58,811 nucleotides of DNA from Pseudovibrio sp. Ad37 (lineage in GTDB: Bacteria > Pseudomonadota > Alphaproteobacteria > Rhizobiales > Stappiaceae), in NCBI RefSeq assembly GCF_001623075.1, contig NZ_LMCF01000102.1:1-58811 (forward strand), in the 5' to 3' direction. Below, piece after piece: positions 44,441 through 52,698 of this stretch; positions within the stretch are counted from its first letter, which is position 1, and each line of letters starts with the position of its first letter. The position numbers and the translations under genes are program-made. The notes below the pieces were generated by a model, which saw only the letters and a program-made list of their open reading frames with translations, did not search any database and was not told where the DNA came from.

Positions 44441-44488
44441 CCCCTATACTGATGTCACAATGAAAAAGAAGCCTCGGGAATATCATAA

Positions 44489-45409
44489 ATGACGGCAGCT
44501 TTGATTTTTGAGCAGGTATTGAACGGGCTGCAATTCGGTCTCACTTTGTTTCTGATGGCAGCTGGCCTCACGCTGGTCTTCGGCGTTATGGGCCTGATCA
44601 ATCTCGCTCATGGCTCGCTTTACATGGTCGGTGCCTTTTGTTGCGCTTGGATCACTCAGCAGACTGGCTCTTTCTGGCTTGGTCTGGGTGGTGGTGTCCT
44701 TGGAGCAGCAGCAGCTGGTGCACTCATCGAAATGCTTGTCATCCGCAGGCTTTATGACCGCGATCACCTCGATCAGGTACTGGCAACCTTTGCTCTTATT
44801 CTGATCTTTTCTGAAGGCACCCGTATGGTCTTCGGTTCCATGCCACTTTACCTCAACATTCCGGCAGCTCTGGGGGGCACCATGGCGTTGCCCGGCGTAG
44901 AAGCTTATCCGGTCTATCGCCTGTTTATCATTCTGGCAGCACTGGCAGTTGCCCTGCTTCTCTACCTGCTTATTTCCAAAACGCGCCTTGGCATGCGGAT
45001 CCGCGCCGGTGAAAGTGACCGCGAGATGATCGCTGCCTTAGGCGTTGATATCAAAACGCTTTACACCATCGTTTTCGCATTGGGTGCCGCGATCGCAGGT
45101 CTGTCTGGAGCTTTGGTCGGCGCATTGCGCTCCGTACAGGTCGGCATGGGAGAACCTGTGCTCATTCTGGCCTTCGTGGTCATTGTGATTGGCGGCATTG
45201 GCTCCATCAAGGGCGCTCTCATCGGCTCCATCCTGATTGGCCTCGTAGATACTCTGGGACGTATTTTCCTGCCCGTCATCCTGAAGTTCTTCATGGAAAA
45301 TGCCAGTGCAAACAGCATCGGGGCAGCTCTGTCATCCATGCTTATCTATCTGATGATGGCAGGCATTCTGGCCGTAAAACCAAAGGGGCTTTTCAATGCA
45401 ACGAACTGA
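44489..45409 (+). CDS. Branched-chain-type ABC transporter permease (LivH family)
   Basis: 306 residues with about eight hydrophobic segments. The family start QVLNGLQFGLTLFLMAAGLT, then GLINLAHGSLYMVGA, and the EAA-like loop GMRIRAGESDREMIAALG. Forms the inner-membrane channel with the LivM-type partner that overlaps its end by 14 bp. Confidence 0.92.
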   Translation: MTAALIFEQVLNGLQFGLTLFLMAAGLTLVFGVMGLINLAHGSLYMVGAFCCAWITQQTGSFWLGLGGGVLGAAAAGALIEMLVIRRLYDRDHLDQVLATFALILIFSEGTRMVFGSMPLYLNIPAALGGTMALPGVEAYPVYRLFIILAALAVALLLYLLISKTRLGMRIRAGESDREMIAALGVDIKTLYTIVFALGAAIAGLSGALVGALRSVQVGMGEPVLILAFVVIVIGGIGSIKGALIGSILIGLVDTLGRIFLPVILKFFMENASANSIGAALSSMLIYLMMAGILAVKPKGLFNATN

Positions 45410-46421
45410 TACAGCTCCAAAATCCATCAACATGCCAAAGCTGAGCCGCGAGACCGTCGTCAACATCGCAGTCATGGCAATCCTGCTGGCTCTGCCGCTC
45501 TGGGCGTCTTCTATCGGAGAAGACTACTACGTCAATCTGGCAAGCCTGATCACCATCTTCGCCATTGCTGGCGTTGGCCTCAACTTTGCCATCGGGCAAG
45601 GCGGAATGGTCAGCTTCGGCCATGCAGCATTCTTCGGCATTGGCGGCTACACCACTGGTATTGCAGCCTTTCACAGCTTTGAAGAAACCCTCTTCATGGC
45701 CATACCGTTTGCGATCTCGGGCACCAACCAGATGCTCATCATCTGGATCGTTGCAATGGTCATTTGCGGCATAGCAGCCCTCGCAATTGGCGCAATTTCG
45801 CTGAGAACCGAGGGCGTCTACTTCATCATGATCACTCTGGCATTTGCCCAGATGATCTACTATTTCGCCATTTCCTGGCCGACATACGGCGGTGAAGATG
45901 GGCTCTCAATCTACCTACGCAATGAGCTTCCAATGGTGGACGCCGAAAGCGCGCTGACCTTCTTCCTCGTCTGCTTTATCCTGCTCCTCGGTGCAATCTT
46001 CGTCTCAGCACGCCTGTCAGGCTCCCGTTTCGGAGCAGCACTCGGCACTGCTCGTATGAACGAGACACGACTGGCAACCTCGGGAATTGACCCGTTCCCG
46101 ATCAAGCTCACAGGCTTCGTTATCTCCGCAATGATCACCGGCCTTGCTGGGGCACTGTTTGCCGAGTTGAATGGCTTTGTAGGCCCCTCAATGCTCTCCT
46201 GGCACCGTTCTGGCGAGATTATGGTGTTCGTCATCCTCGGCGGCGTCGGGCGCCTCTACGGTCCTGTAATCGGCGCAGCGCTGTTCGTGCTGCTGGAAAC
46301 CTATATCGGCGAGTGGACGCAGCACTGGCAACTGCTACTTGGCCTGGCCTTGCTTGGTGTCGTTCTGTTCGCCAGAGGTGGCGTCATGGGCATGATCGCA
46401 GGGAGAGCACGTCATGACTAA
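45396..46421 (+). CDS. Branched-chain-type ABC transporter permease (LivM family)
   Basis: 341 residues, about nine hydrophobic segments; GLNFAIGQGGMVSFGHAAFF and the cytoplasmic loop RFGAALGTARMNETRLATSG are LivM hallmarks. The start may be the ATG at 45396, inside the livH-like gene, or the ATG 36 bp later. Its stop overlaps the ATPase gene by 8 bp. Confidence 0.92.
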   Translation: MQRTDTAPKSINMPKLSRETVVNIAVMAILLALPLWASSIGEDYYVNLASLITIFAIAGVGLNFAIGQGGMVSFGHAAFFGIGGYTTGIAAFHSFEETLFMAIPFAISGTNQMLIIWIVAMVICGIAALAIGAISLRTEGVYFIMITLAFAQMIYYFAISWPTYGGEDGLSIYLRNELPMVDAESALTFFLVCFILLLGAIFVSARLSGSRFGAALGTARMNETRLATSGIDPFPIKLTGFVISAMITGLAGALFAELNGFVGPSMLSWHRSGEIMVFVILGGVGRLYGPVIGAALFVLLETYIGEWTQHWQLLLGLALLGVVLFARGGVMGMIAGRARHD

Positions 46422-47163
46422 ACCGGTTCTTGAAGTCAAAGGCCTGCACAAATCCTTTGGTGCTTTGCAGGCGACAAAAAACGTATCTCTGGATCTGAAA
46501 CCTAATGAGATTCATGCTCTTATCGGACCAAACGGTGCGGGCAAATCAACACTCATCGGCCAAATCGCAGGTTGGATCACGCCCGACAGCGGCAGCATCT
46601 ATCTGGATGGCGAAGACGTGACCTCAGAGACGGTTGCCAGTCGCTCTCGCAAAGGCCTTGGAAGAAGCTTTCAGGTCTCTTCACTGGCTATGGAAGTCAG
46701 CGCCCGTCGCAATGTCATGCTCTCCGTACAAGCCAGTCAGGGCTCCAGTTTCCGCTTCTGGAAGCAAACCAAGTCCGACGAAGAACTGCGCGAAACCGCT
46801 GGAAACTGGCTTAGAAAAGTCGGCCTCGGTAGTCGCGAAGATATCGCGGTCTCGGAACTCTCTCACGGTGAGCGCCGTCAGGTGGAAGTCGCCTGCGCTC
46901 TGGCTCTCAAGCCGAAAGCACTGCTACTGGACGAACCCATGGCAGGCCTTGGCCCGACAGGCTCTATTCAGCTCACTGAATTCCTTGAGGAAATTCGCCC
47001 GGAAATTCCGATCCTGCTCATTGAGCACGACATGGATGCCGTGTTCCGTCTGGCTGATCGCATCACGGTTCTGGTGGGCGGCGCAGCCATTCTGTCAGGC
47101 TCGGTCGATGAGATCCGCGCCAGTGCGCTTGTCAGAGAAGCCTATCTCGGGGAGGAAGCCTGA
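46414..47163 (+). CDS. Branched-chain-type ABC transporter ATPase (LivG family)
   Basis: 249 residues. Walker A GPNGAGKST near residue 38, signature LSHGERRQVEVACAL near 148, Walker B LLLDEPMAGLGP near 169 and the H-loop IEHDMDAVF. LivG-type ATPases have the MAG(L) sequence after Walker B, as here. Overlaps the next gene by one base. Confidence 0.93.
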   Translation: MTKPVLEVKGLHKSFGALQATKNVSLDLKPNEIHALIGPNGAGKSTLIGQIAGWITPDSGSIYLDGEDVTSETVASRSRKGLGRSFQVSSLAMEVSARRNVMLSVQASQGSSFRFWKQTKSDEELRETAGNWLRKVGLGSREDIAVSELSHGERRQVEVACALALKPKALLLDEPMAGLGPTGSIQLTEFLEEIRPEIPILLIEHDMDAVFRLADRITVLVGGAAILSGSVDEIRASALVREAYLGEEA

Positions 47164-47846
47164 TGCTGTTGGAAGTCAAAGGCTTAGAAGCCCATTACGG
47201 CGCCGCACAAGCGCTGTTCGGCGTAAACCTCTCCATCAATGAAGGCGAGATGGTAGCGATGCTTGGCCGCAACGGCATGGGCAAATCCACCACAATAAGC
47301 TCTATTTGTCAGATGGTTACGCCAACCAAAGGCACCATCGAATTCTGCGGCCAAAGCCTGAACCGCATGTCCAGTCACAAAGCTGCCCGCTTGGGTCTGG
47401 GATTGGTGCCAGAAGGTCGCCGCTGTTTCCCGAACCTGTCTGTTCTGGAAAATCTGAGCGCAGCCGCCCGCAAAGGTGCGTGGACGCAGGAGCGCGTCTA
47501 TGACTTGTTTCCACGCCTTCAGGAGAGGAGAAGCCAGAGCGCAAACACGCTGTCTGGCGGAGAGCAGCAGATGCTCGCCATCTCCAGAGCATTGATGACA
47601 AACCCGAAATTGCTGATCCTTGACGAAGCAACAGAAGGTTTGGCACCGGTTGTACGCGGGGAAATCTGGCAGGCGATTGCGAGGCTTAAAAAGGAAGGGC
47701 TGTCCATTCTCATCGTCGACAAGACGCTTAAGGAGCTCCTTCCGCTGGCTGATCAGGCCGTCATTCTGGAAAAAGGCGAGTCAGTCTGGGCAGGCCGCCC
47801 GGACACACTCACCGAGGAAATGAAGGACAGATACCTTGGTCTTTGA
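47163..47846 (+). CDS. Branched-chain-type ABC transporter ATPase (LivF family)
   Basis: 227 residues. Walker A GRNGMGKST near residue 35, GLGLVPEGRRCFPNLSV, signature LSGGEQQMLAISRAL near 131 and Walker B LLILDEATEGLAP near 151. The EGRR and EGLAP sequences are typical of LivF. Last transporter gene; overlaps the thioesterase gene by 11 bp. Confidence 0.93.
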   Translation: MLLEVKGLEAHYGAAQALFGVNLSINEGEMVAMLGRNGMGKSTTISSICQMVTPTKGTIEFCGQSLNRMSSHKAARLGLGLVPEGRRCFPNLSVLENLSAAARKGAWTQERVYDLFPRLQERRSQSANTLSGGEQQMLAISRALMTNPKLLILDEATEGLAPVVRGEIWQAIARLKKEGLSILIVDKTLKELLPLADQAVILEKGESVWAGRPDTLTEEMKDRYLGL

Positions 47847-48258
47847 ACGCACGATCAAAGTGATCTTCCAGCACTGCGATCCCGCTGGAATTGTCTTTTA
47901 TCCCCGCTACTTCGAGATGATCAATCAGGTCACAGAAGAGTGGTTTGAGCAATCGCTCGGCACGTCGTTCGTAGACATTCATATAAATCAAGGGGATGCA
48001 GTCCCCACAGCCAAGATCGAAACAGAGTTCAAAAAACCAAGCAAGCTTGGTGACGAACTCTTATACACGCTTCAGGTTTTAAAGCTCGGTCGCTCCAGTG
48101 TCCATCTGGAGTTCACAGTCACCTGCGCAGACCAGCTTCGGCTCACAAGCCGCTCGGTCATTGTCTACGTCACAGGCGCAGACAAAAAACCAGTGAGCTG
48201 GCCGCAAGCCATTAAAAAACAAATGGAATTTTTCCTGAAGGAAGAGGGACCTTCATGA
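47836..48258 (+). CDS. 4-hydroxybenzoyl-CoA-type thioesterase
   Basis: 140 residues from a TTG behind AAGGACAG, inside the end of the LivF-type gene. Hotdog fold; HCDPAGIVFYPRYFEM has the catalytic aspartate of the 4HBT subfamily. It hydrolyses an acyl- or aryl-CoA. Thioesterases are common in aromatic-CoA operons, where they relieve trapped CoA esters. Overlaps the RidA gene by 4 bp. Confidence 0.88.
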   Translation: MVFERTIKVIFQHCDPAGIVFYPRYFEMINQVTEEWFEQSLGTSFVDIHINQGDAVPTAKIETEFKKPSKLGDELLYTLQVLKLGRSSVHLEFTVTCADQLRLTSRSVIVYVTGADKKPVSWPQAIKKQMEFFLKEEGPS

Positions 48259-48674
48259 CAACACAACAAGCACTGTTCAAATTTCTCCAGCCGGAAGGTT
48301 GGAAGCCTGCTTCTGGATATGCCAATGGCATAATGGCAGAAGGCACACCAATCTTTTTGGGTGGTCAAATCGGCTGGAATGGCCAGCAGATCTTTGAGAG
48401 CGATGATCTCATTGACCAGATCAAGCAAACGCTTGAGAACATTCGCGAAATTCTAGCCACTGCTGGCGCGAAGCCAGAGCATGTGGTGCGCCTGACGTGG
48501 TATGTGGTCGACAAGAAAGACTACACCGCTCGCCTGCGCGAAGTTGGCGAGGCGTATCGCTCTGTGTTTGGCCGTCATTTTCCATCCATGACCATGATCC
48601 AGGTGGCTGATTTGGTGGAAGATCAGGCCAAAGTGGAAATTGAAGCAACGGCAGTACTGCCAAGAGCGGAATAA
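48255..48674 (+). CDS. RidA/YjgF-family enamine/imine deaminase
   Basis: 139 residues. ANGIMAEGTPIFLGGQIGWN at the N-terminus, VVRLTWYVVDKKDY in the middle and MIQVADLVEDQAKVEIEATA at the end follow the family pattern; the usual arginine of the active site (NPPAR-like region) is hard to place. RidA proteins hydrolyse reactive enamines and imines to ketones and ammonia. The reduced product of the monooxygenase/reductase is a 2-amino-enone CoA ester, so a dedicated deaminase makes chemical sense here (inference). Confidence 0.85.
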   Translation: MTTQQALFKFLQPEGWKPASGYANGIMAEGTPIFLGGQIGWNGQQIFESDDLIDQIKQTLENIREILATAGAKPEHVVRLTWYVVDKKDYTARLREVGEAYRSVFGRHFPSMTMIQVADLVEDQAKVEIEATAVLPRAE

Positions 48675-48678
48675 CGTG

Positions 48679-49488
48679 ATGCGGGATTGGGACGCGGCCT
48701 ATCATAACTCCGGTGCAGTACCAAACGCACAAGAGCTGTTTAATCAATGGGTTGAACGCTCCAAAGCGTTTCGCGAGACCTCAAAAAATCAACTGGACGT
48801 AGCCTACGGAAGCGGGGAGAGAGAGAAGCTCGACCTGTTCTTCCCGCAAGGCACTGAGGCGTCCAAAGGGCTCGTCATGATTGTTCATGGCGGGTACTGG
48901 AAGGCCTTCGATAAATCCGCCTTCAGCCACTTGGCGAAGGGGGCCGTCGAGATGGGGTACACCGTTGCCGTGCCTTCTTACGACCTTTGCCCTGAAGTAA
49001 AAATAGCCACTATTACCAATCAGATGCAGCGAGCTCTTGAAGTTGCAGCTGAACAAGTTGAAGGATCGATTCACTTGACCGGTCATTCTGCTGGTGGTCA
49101 CTTGGTAGCGAGGTTGGGCTGCAAAAAACGGATGATACCAGATAGTATCACTAGTCGGATCAAGCACATCCTCGGCATCAGTGGGGTCTATGATCTGCGG
49201 CCAATCCGCAGGACAGCAATGAACGACACTCTGCATATCGACGAAGCGGAGGCGCTGGCAGAAAGTCCGGCGCTACACGAACCTCTTGATAACCTACGCT
49301 TTACCGGCTGGGTTGGCGCTGAGGAGCTGGCAGAGTTTCGGCGGCAAAATGCAACCCACTGCGCAATGTGGGGCGGTTTCGAAACACACATCACCGCCTA
49401 TGAGGATCCGGGCAAAAACCATTTTACCGTGGTAGAGGCGCTGGAGCAGCCCAACAGCCTCCTCCTCACAACTATGTTGAATACATAA
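48679..49488 (+). CDS. Kynurenine formamidase-like alpha/beta hydrolase
   Basis: 269 residues from the ATG reading MRDWDAAY, 5 bp after the RidA stop; an upstream in-frame extension lies inside the RidA gene. The oxyanion motif HGGYW (VHGGYWKAFDKS) and nucleophile GHSAGGHL are the signatures of the arylformamidase group in the alpha/beta-hydrolase superfamily; EDPGKNHF near the end holds the catalytic histidine. Such enzymes cut N-formylkynurenine to kynurenine. In this operon it would link tryptophan breakdown to 2-aminobenzoate. Another ester or amide substrate cannot be excluded. Confidence 0.82.
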   Translation: MRDWDAAYHNSGAVPNAQELFNQWVERSKAFRETSKNQLDVAYGSGEREKLDLFFPQGTEASKGLVMIVHGGYWKAFDKSAFSHLAKGAVEMGYTVAVPSYDLCPEVKIATITNQMQRALEVAAEQVEGSIHLTGHSAGGHLVARLGCKKRMIPDSITSRIKHILGISGVYDLRPIRRTAMNDTLHIDEAEALAESPALHEPLDNLRFTGWVGAEELAEFRRQNATHCAMWGGFETHITAYEDPGKNHFTVVEALEQPNSLLLTTMLNT

Positions 49489-49914
49489 TCACAACCTACT
49501 GAAATATATAGACATTATAAAAGCCACGCGACTTTGCGTTCTTATGTGTAATTTTGCGTGGTTTAAGTGATTCATGCGTTACTTTAAGTTGCTATGTAAC
49601 TGCGTTGATGAATTCATTTCATCAGAAAGCACCCCTCACAGCAAACGACACAGCCCAGCGCATCAGATTGAAAAGCCACCCTATAACCTCCACTCGTCTT
49701 AACCTATTGGATAGCCTATTCACCAAATGGAGAGTTGTGGAACTACTACCAGCCGCTCTAAGGTTGACCCAACAACGCGAACCGGAGTTATCCGCCCAGC
49801 GCGGCTTGCAGGTACACTTATCTGACAAGCCAGCTCTGCAAGGCATCAACTCTGGAAACGGGCACTTTCCAAGAGGCCCGTATGCGCAGGACTTGGCTGA
49901 CTGGGGAGGCATAT
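49489..49914. other. Intergenic region between the 2-aminobenzoate operon and the CoA-transferase gene
   Basis: About 425 bp. The left third is AT-rich and contains a loose inverted repeat CCACGC...GCGTGG near 49530-49562 without a T-run. The rest looks non-coding or like a decayed stretch; a long plus-strand frame crossing it has no recognisable protein. The right end holds GGGGAGGC, the ribosome site of the next gene. Confidence 0.5.
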
Positions 49915-51054
49915 GTGACAGCAGCAAAAGCGGGACCACTTTCGGGACTTCAGGTGGTGGAGATGGCAGGCCTTGGCCCAGCGCCCATGGCCGGACAATT
50001 GCTTGCAGATCTGGGAGCCGATGTCATCGTCGTCGACCGCCGCACCGGCGAGCGGATCGACAAGGATGTCAACCGCCGAGGCAAGAAGTCCATCGCTTTG
50101 AACATGAAGAGCGAAGAGGCCGTCAAAGTCTTCTTCTCCCTCGTTGAGAAAGCCGACATCCTGATAGAAGGCTTCCGCCCCGGCGTAATGGAGCGCCTTG
50201 GCCTTGGGCCGGACGAATGCCTCGCCAAGAACCCGGGCCTGATCTATGGCCGCATGACCGGCTGGGGGCAGGACGGGCCACTGGCTCATGCCGCCGGCCA
50301 CGACCTCAATTACCTCGCCATGACCGGCATGCTCCACGCCATCGGCGAGGAAGGCCGCCCACCAGTCCCACCACTCAACATGGCGGCAGACTACGGCGGC
50401 GGGTCCATGTTCCTGCTGCTGGGTGTGCTGTCAGCATTGTTTGAGCGCACCAGAAGCGGCAAAGGGCAGGTGATCGATGCAGCCATGGTCGACGGCGTGC
50501 CAGCCATGGTGGGCCTGATCTACTCCTTGCTGGGTCGCGGACTTTGGCAGGACAAGCGCCAAACGAACCTGCTGGACGGTGGCGCCCCGTTCTATCAATG
50601 CTACGAAACCTCAGATGGGCGCTATCTGTCCGTTGGCTCTCTGGAACCTCAGTTCTTCGCTCTGCTGCTGAAAGGGCTGGACCTCCCGCAAGAGCTTTCC
50701 AAGATCCAGATGAACATGAAAGAGTGGCCTCAGCTGGAAGAGCAAATCGGCACTGCCATCAAAGCGAATACGCTGGACCACTGGACCGGCGTCTTTGCGG
50801 GAACTGACGCCTGCGTTGCCCCTGTGCTCTCCATTGAGGAGGCAAACGCAGCCTCTCTCAACACCGAGCGCGGCAACCGCATCCGCCTCAACGGCGTCAC
50901 CCAGGCAGCACCCGCACCGCGCTTCAGCCGCACAGTTCCGCAAACACCTGAACCAGCAGGAAGAACCGGAGACGATACTGCACAGGTTTTACAGCAGCTT
51001 GGTTTCTCTGAAGCTGATATCGTTGATATGCAAAAGAGCAAAACTTTGGCCTGA
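49915..51054 (+). CDS. Class III CoA-transferase / alpha-methylacyl-CoA racemase family
   Basis: 379 residues from the GTG at 49915, chosen for GGGGAGGC 4 nt upstream; earlier in-frame starts add 11 unlikely residues. GLQVVEMAGLGPAPMAGQLL and DLGADVIVVDR open the CaiB/BaiF fold. Then NMKSEEAVKVF, EGFRPGVMERLGLGPDEC, and AGHDLNYLAMTGML, whose histidine and aspartate fit the racemase branch (GHDxNY). LLDGGAPFYQCYETSDGRYL is also typical of racemase-like members. Substrate unknown; it may serve branched acyl-CoA metabolism and need not belong to the 2-aminobenzoate operon. Confidence 0.88.
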   Translation: MTAAKAGPLSGLQVVEMAGLGPAPMAGQLLADLGADVIVVDRRTGERIDKDVNRRGKKSIALNMKSEEAVKVFFSLVEKADILIEGFRPGVMERLGLGPDECLAKNPGLIYGRMTGWGQDGPLAHAAGHDLNYLAMTGMLHAIGEEGRPPVPPLNMAADYGGGSMFLLLGVLSALFERTRSGKGQVIDAAMVDGVPAMVGLIYSLLGRGLWQDKRQTNLLDGGAPFYQCYETSDGRYLSVGSLEPQFFALLLKGLDLPQELSKIQMNMKEWPQLEEQIGTAIKANTLDHWTGVFAGTDACVAPVLSIEEANAASLNTERGNRIRLNGVTQAAPAPRFSRTVPQTPEPAGRTGDDTAQVLQQLGFSEADIVDMQKSKTLA

Positions 51055-51228
51055 ATCTGCGACAATTAACGATGCGAAACAAACTGTAAACGGAGGGGGC
51101 CTCAGCACTCCCTCCCACGTCATAACTGCCTCAGCCCAATCCTCTGAGCACATCCCATGACTGAGGACATCCTCTCGAATCTCCTAGGGTAACTTTAATC
51201 AGGTTACTGCGAAGGAGTGCACCAGAGT

Positions 51229-52698
51229 ATGCTGGTAACAGATGCATTTGTATTACTGTTTCTTGTTACGCAGGGCCTCTTTCTCGTCGCCTCATACGTC
51301 TTTGCTGTATCTGGCGCAGATGACCTGTTCGTTGACACCCTCTATTACACCTTCGTCGCCTGGTATCGCAGCCCCTTAGCGGGCAGAACCGAAGAACGTC
51401 TGTTTGAAGAAACCGGGCACGTCCCGCCCAGACCGCTGGCCATCATGCTACCTGCATGGGATGAAGCCTCAATCCTCTATCCCGCCGTTACAGGCATTAT
51501 GCGCAGGCTGGACTATCCATCCTATTGGATCTTCATTGGCGTCTACCCCAATGACGCAGCCACGCAGAAGGCTGCAAATCGTCTGGCAGCCGAACATGAC
51601 AATCTGCGCGTCGTTACCACCAACAATGACGGCCCAACCTGCAAAGCCGATTGCGTCAACACCATCATTGCCGAAATAGAGAAGTTCGAACAGGAACAGA
51701 ACATCTTCTTTGCCGGCATAGTCATGCAGGACGCAGAAGACATCCTCAACCCAAACGCTCTGCACGTTTTCAACGCCAGCCTTGAACTTGCCGATGTGGT
51801 GCAACTGCCTGTCCTTTCCTTACCCCGTAGACGCCGGAACCTGACAGCCGGCCACTACATGGACGAGTTTGCCGAGTTCCATTCCAAGGAAGTTCTCGTC
51901 AGGGGCTTCTTGACCGGAACAGTTCCGGGCGCTGGCGTTGGCACCTGTTATTCCAAGAAAACCATCGAGACAGCCAAATCCATTTCCGGCACAGACGAGA
52001 ACGGCATACCGGAAGTCTTCAACATCGGCTCCTTGACGGAAGATTACGACCTCGCCATGCGGCTCACAGGGAAGGGGCTCACCCACCACCTGCTCTGGGT
52101 CCACCCGGCAAAGAAAAGCGACCACACGGACTTTGCAGTCACGCAGGAGCTGTTTCCCTCCGGCTTCTGGCAAAGCGTACGCCAGAAAACCCGCTGGACC
52201 ATCGGCATCGCGTTTCAGGGCTGGGCACAGCTGGGGTGGAAAGGAGGGCTCGCTGATAAATACTTTTATTGGCGCGACAGGAAGATGGTGTTCTTCAGCC
52301 ACGCCATCATCATCGGGTACATCTCGCTTTTCTTCTACTGGGGCCTTCGCCTCTATGAGCGTCTGGCACCGGATGCCTACCATTTGCCGCCACTTCTGCC
52401 AGAAGACAGCCCATTTTGGTATGTAATCTGGTTCAACGTGCTCCTGCTCGCCCACCGCCTTATCCAGCGCCATATCTGGACAGGCTACCATTATGGACTG
52501 CGCGCATTGGCACCTGTGACCCTGCGCTACTTCGTATCCATCATCATCAACTACATCGCCATGATGCGCGCCATCAAAACATGGATCCGGCATCTGGGCA
52601 CTGGCGAAGTCATCGGTTGGGACAAGACCGCTCATGACTATCCGGAGGAAGAAAGTCTGGAGCTTGCAATTCCTGTAGAGCAGGAAGCACAAACATGA
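51229..52698 (+). CDS. NfrB-like membrane glycosyltransferase (GT2)
   Basis: 489 residues from the ATG at 51229 (AAGGAG 11 nt upstream; a GTG at 51217 overlaps that site). One N-terminal membrane helix, a GT2 domain (about 65-340) with AIMLPAWDEASI, the acidic motif VMQDAEDIL, TEDYDLAMRL and QKTRW (QxxRW), then three or four membrane helices (about 355-460). This is the layout of E. coli NfrB, a processive exopolysaccharide synthase. The protein ends shortly after GWDKTAHDYP and so lacks the C-terminal MshEN-type c-di-GMP-binding domain of E. coli NfrB. Overlaps the NfrA-like gene by 4 bp. Confidence 0.88.
   Translation: MLVTDAFVLLFLVTQGLFLVASYVFAVSGADDLFVDTLYYTFVAWYRSPLAGRTEERLFEETGHVPPRPLAIMLPAWDEASILYPAVTGIMRRLDYPSYWIFIGVYPNDAATQKAANRLAAEHDNLRVVTTNNDGPTCKADCVNTIIAEIEKFEQEQNIFFAGIVMQDAEDILNPNALHVFNASLELADVVQLPVLSLPRRRRNLTAGHYMDEFAEFHSKEVLVRGFLTGTVPGAGVGTCYSKKTIETAKSISGTDENGIPEVFNIGSLTEDYDLAMRLTGKGLTHHLLWVHPAKKSDHTDFAVTQELFPSGFWQSVRQKTRWTIGIAFQGWAQLGWKGGLADKYFYWRDRKMVFFSHAIIIGYISLFFYWGLRLYERLAPDAYHLPPLLPEDSPFWYVIWFNVLLLAHRLIQRHIWTGYHYGLRALAPVTLRYFVSIIINYIAMMRAIKTWIRHLGTGEVIGWDKTAHDYPEEESLELAIPVEQEAQT

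Noticed and set aside
49554-50147. 197-codon plus-strand frame before and inside the CoA-transferase gene
   Set aside because: It overlaps the well-supported racemase-family gene in another frame, becomes Arg/Pro/His-rich there and resembles no protein.
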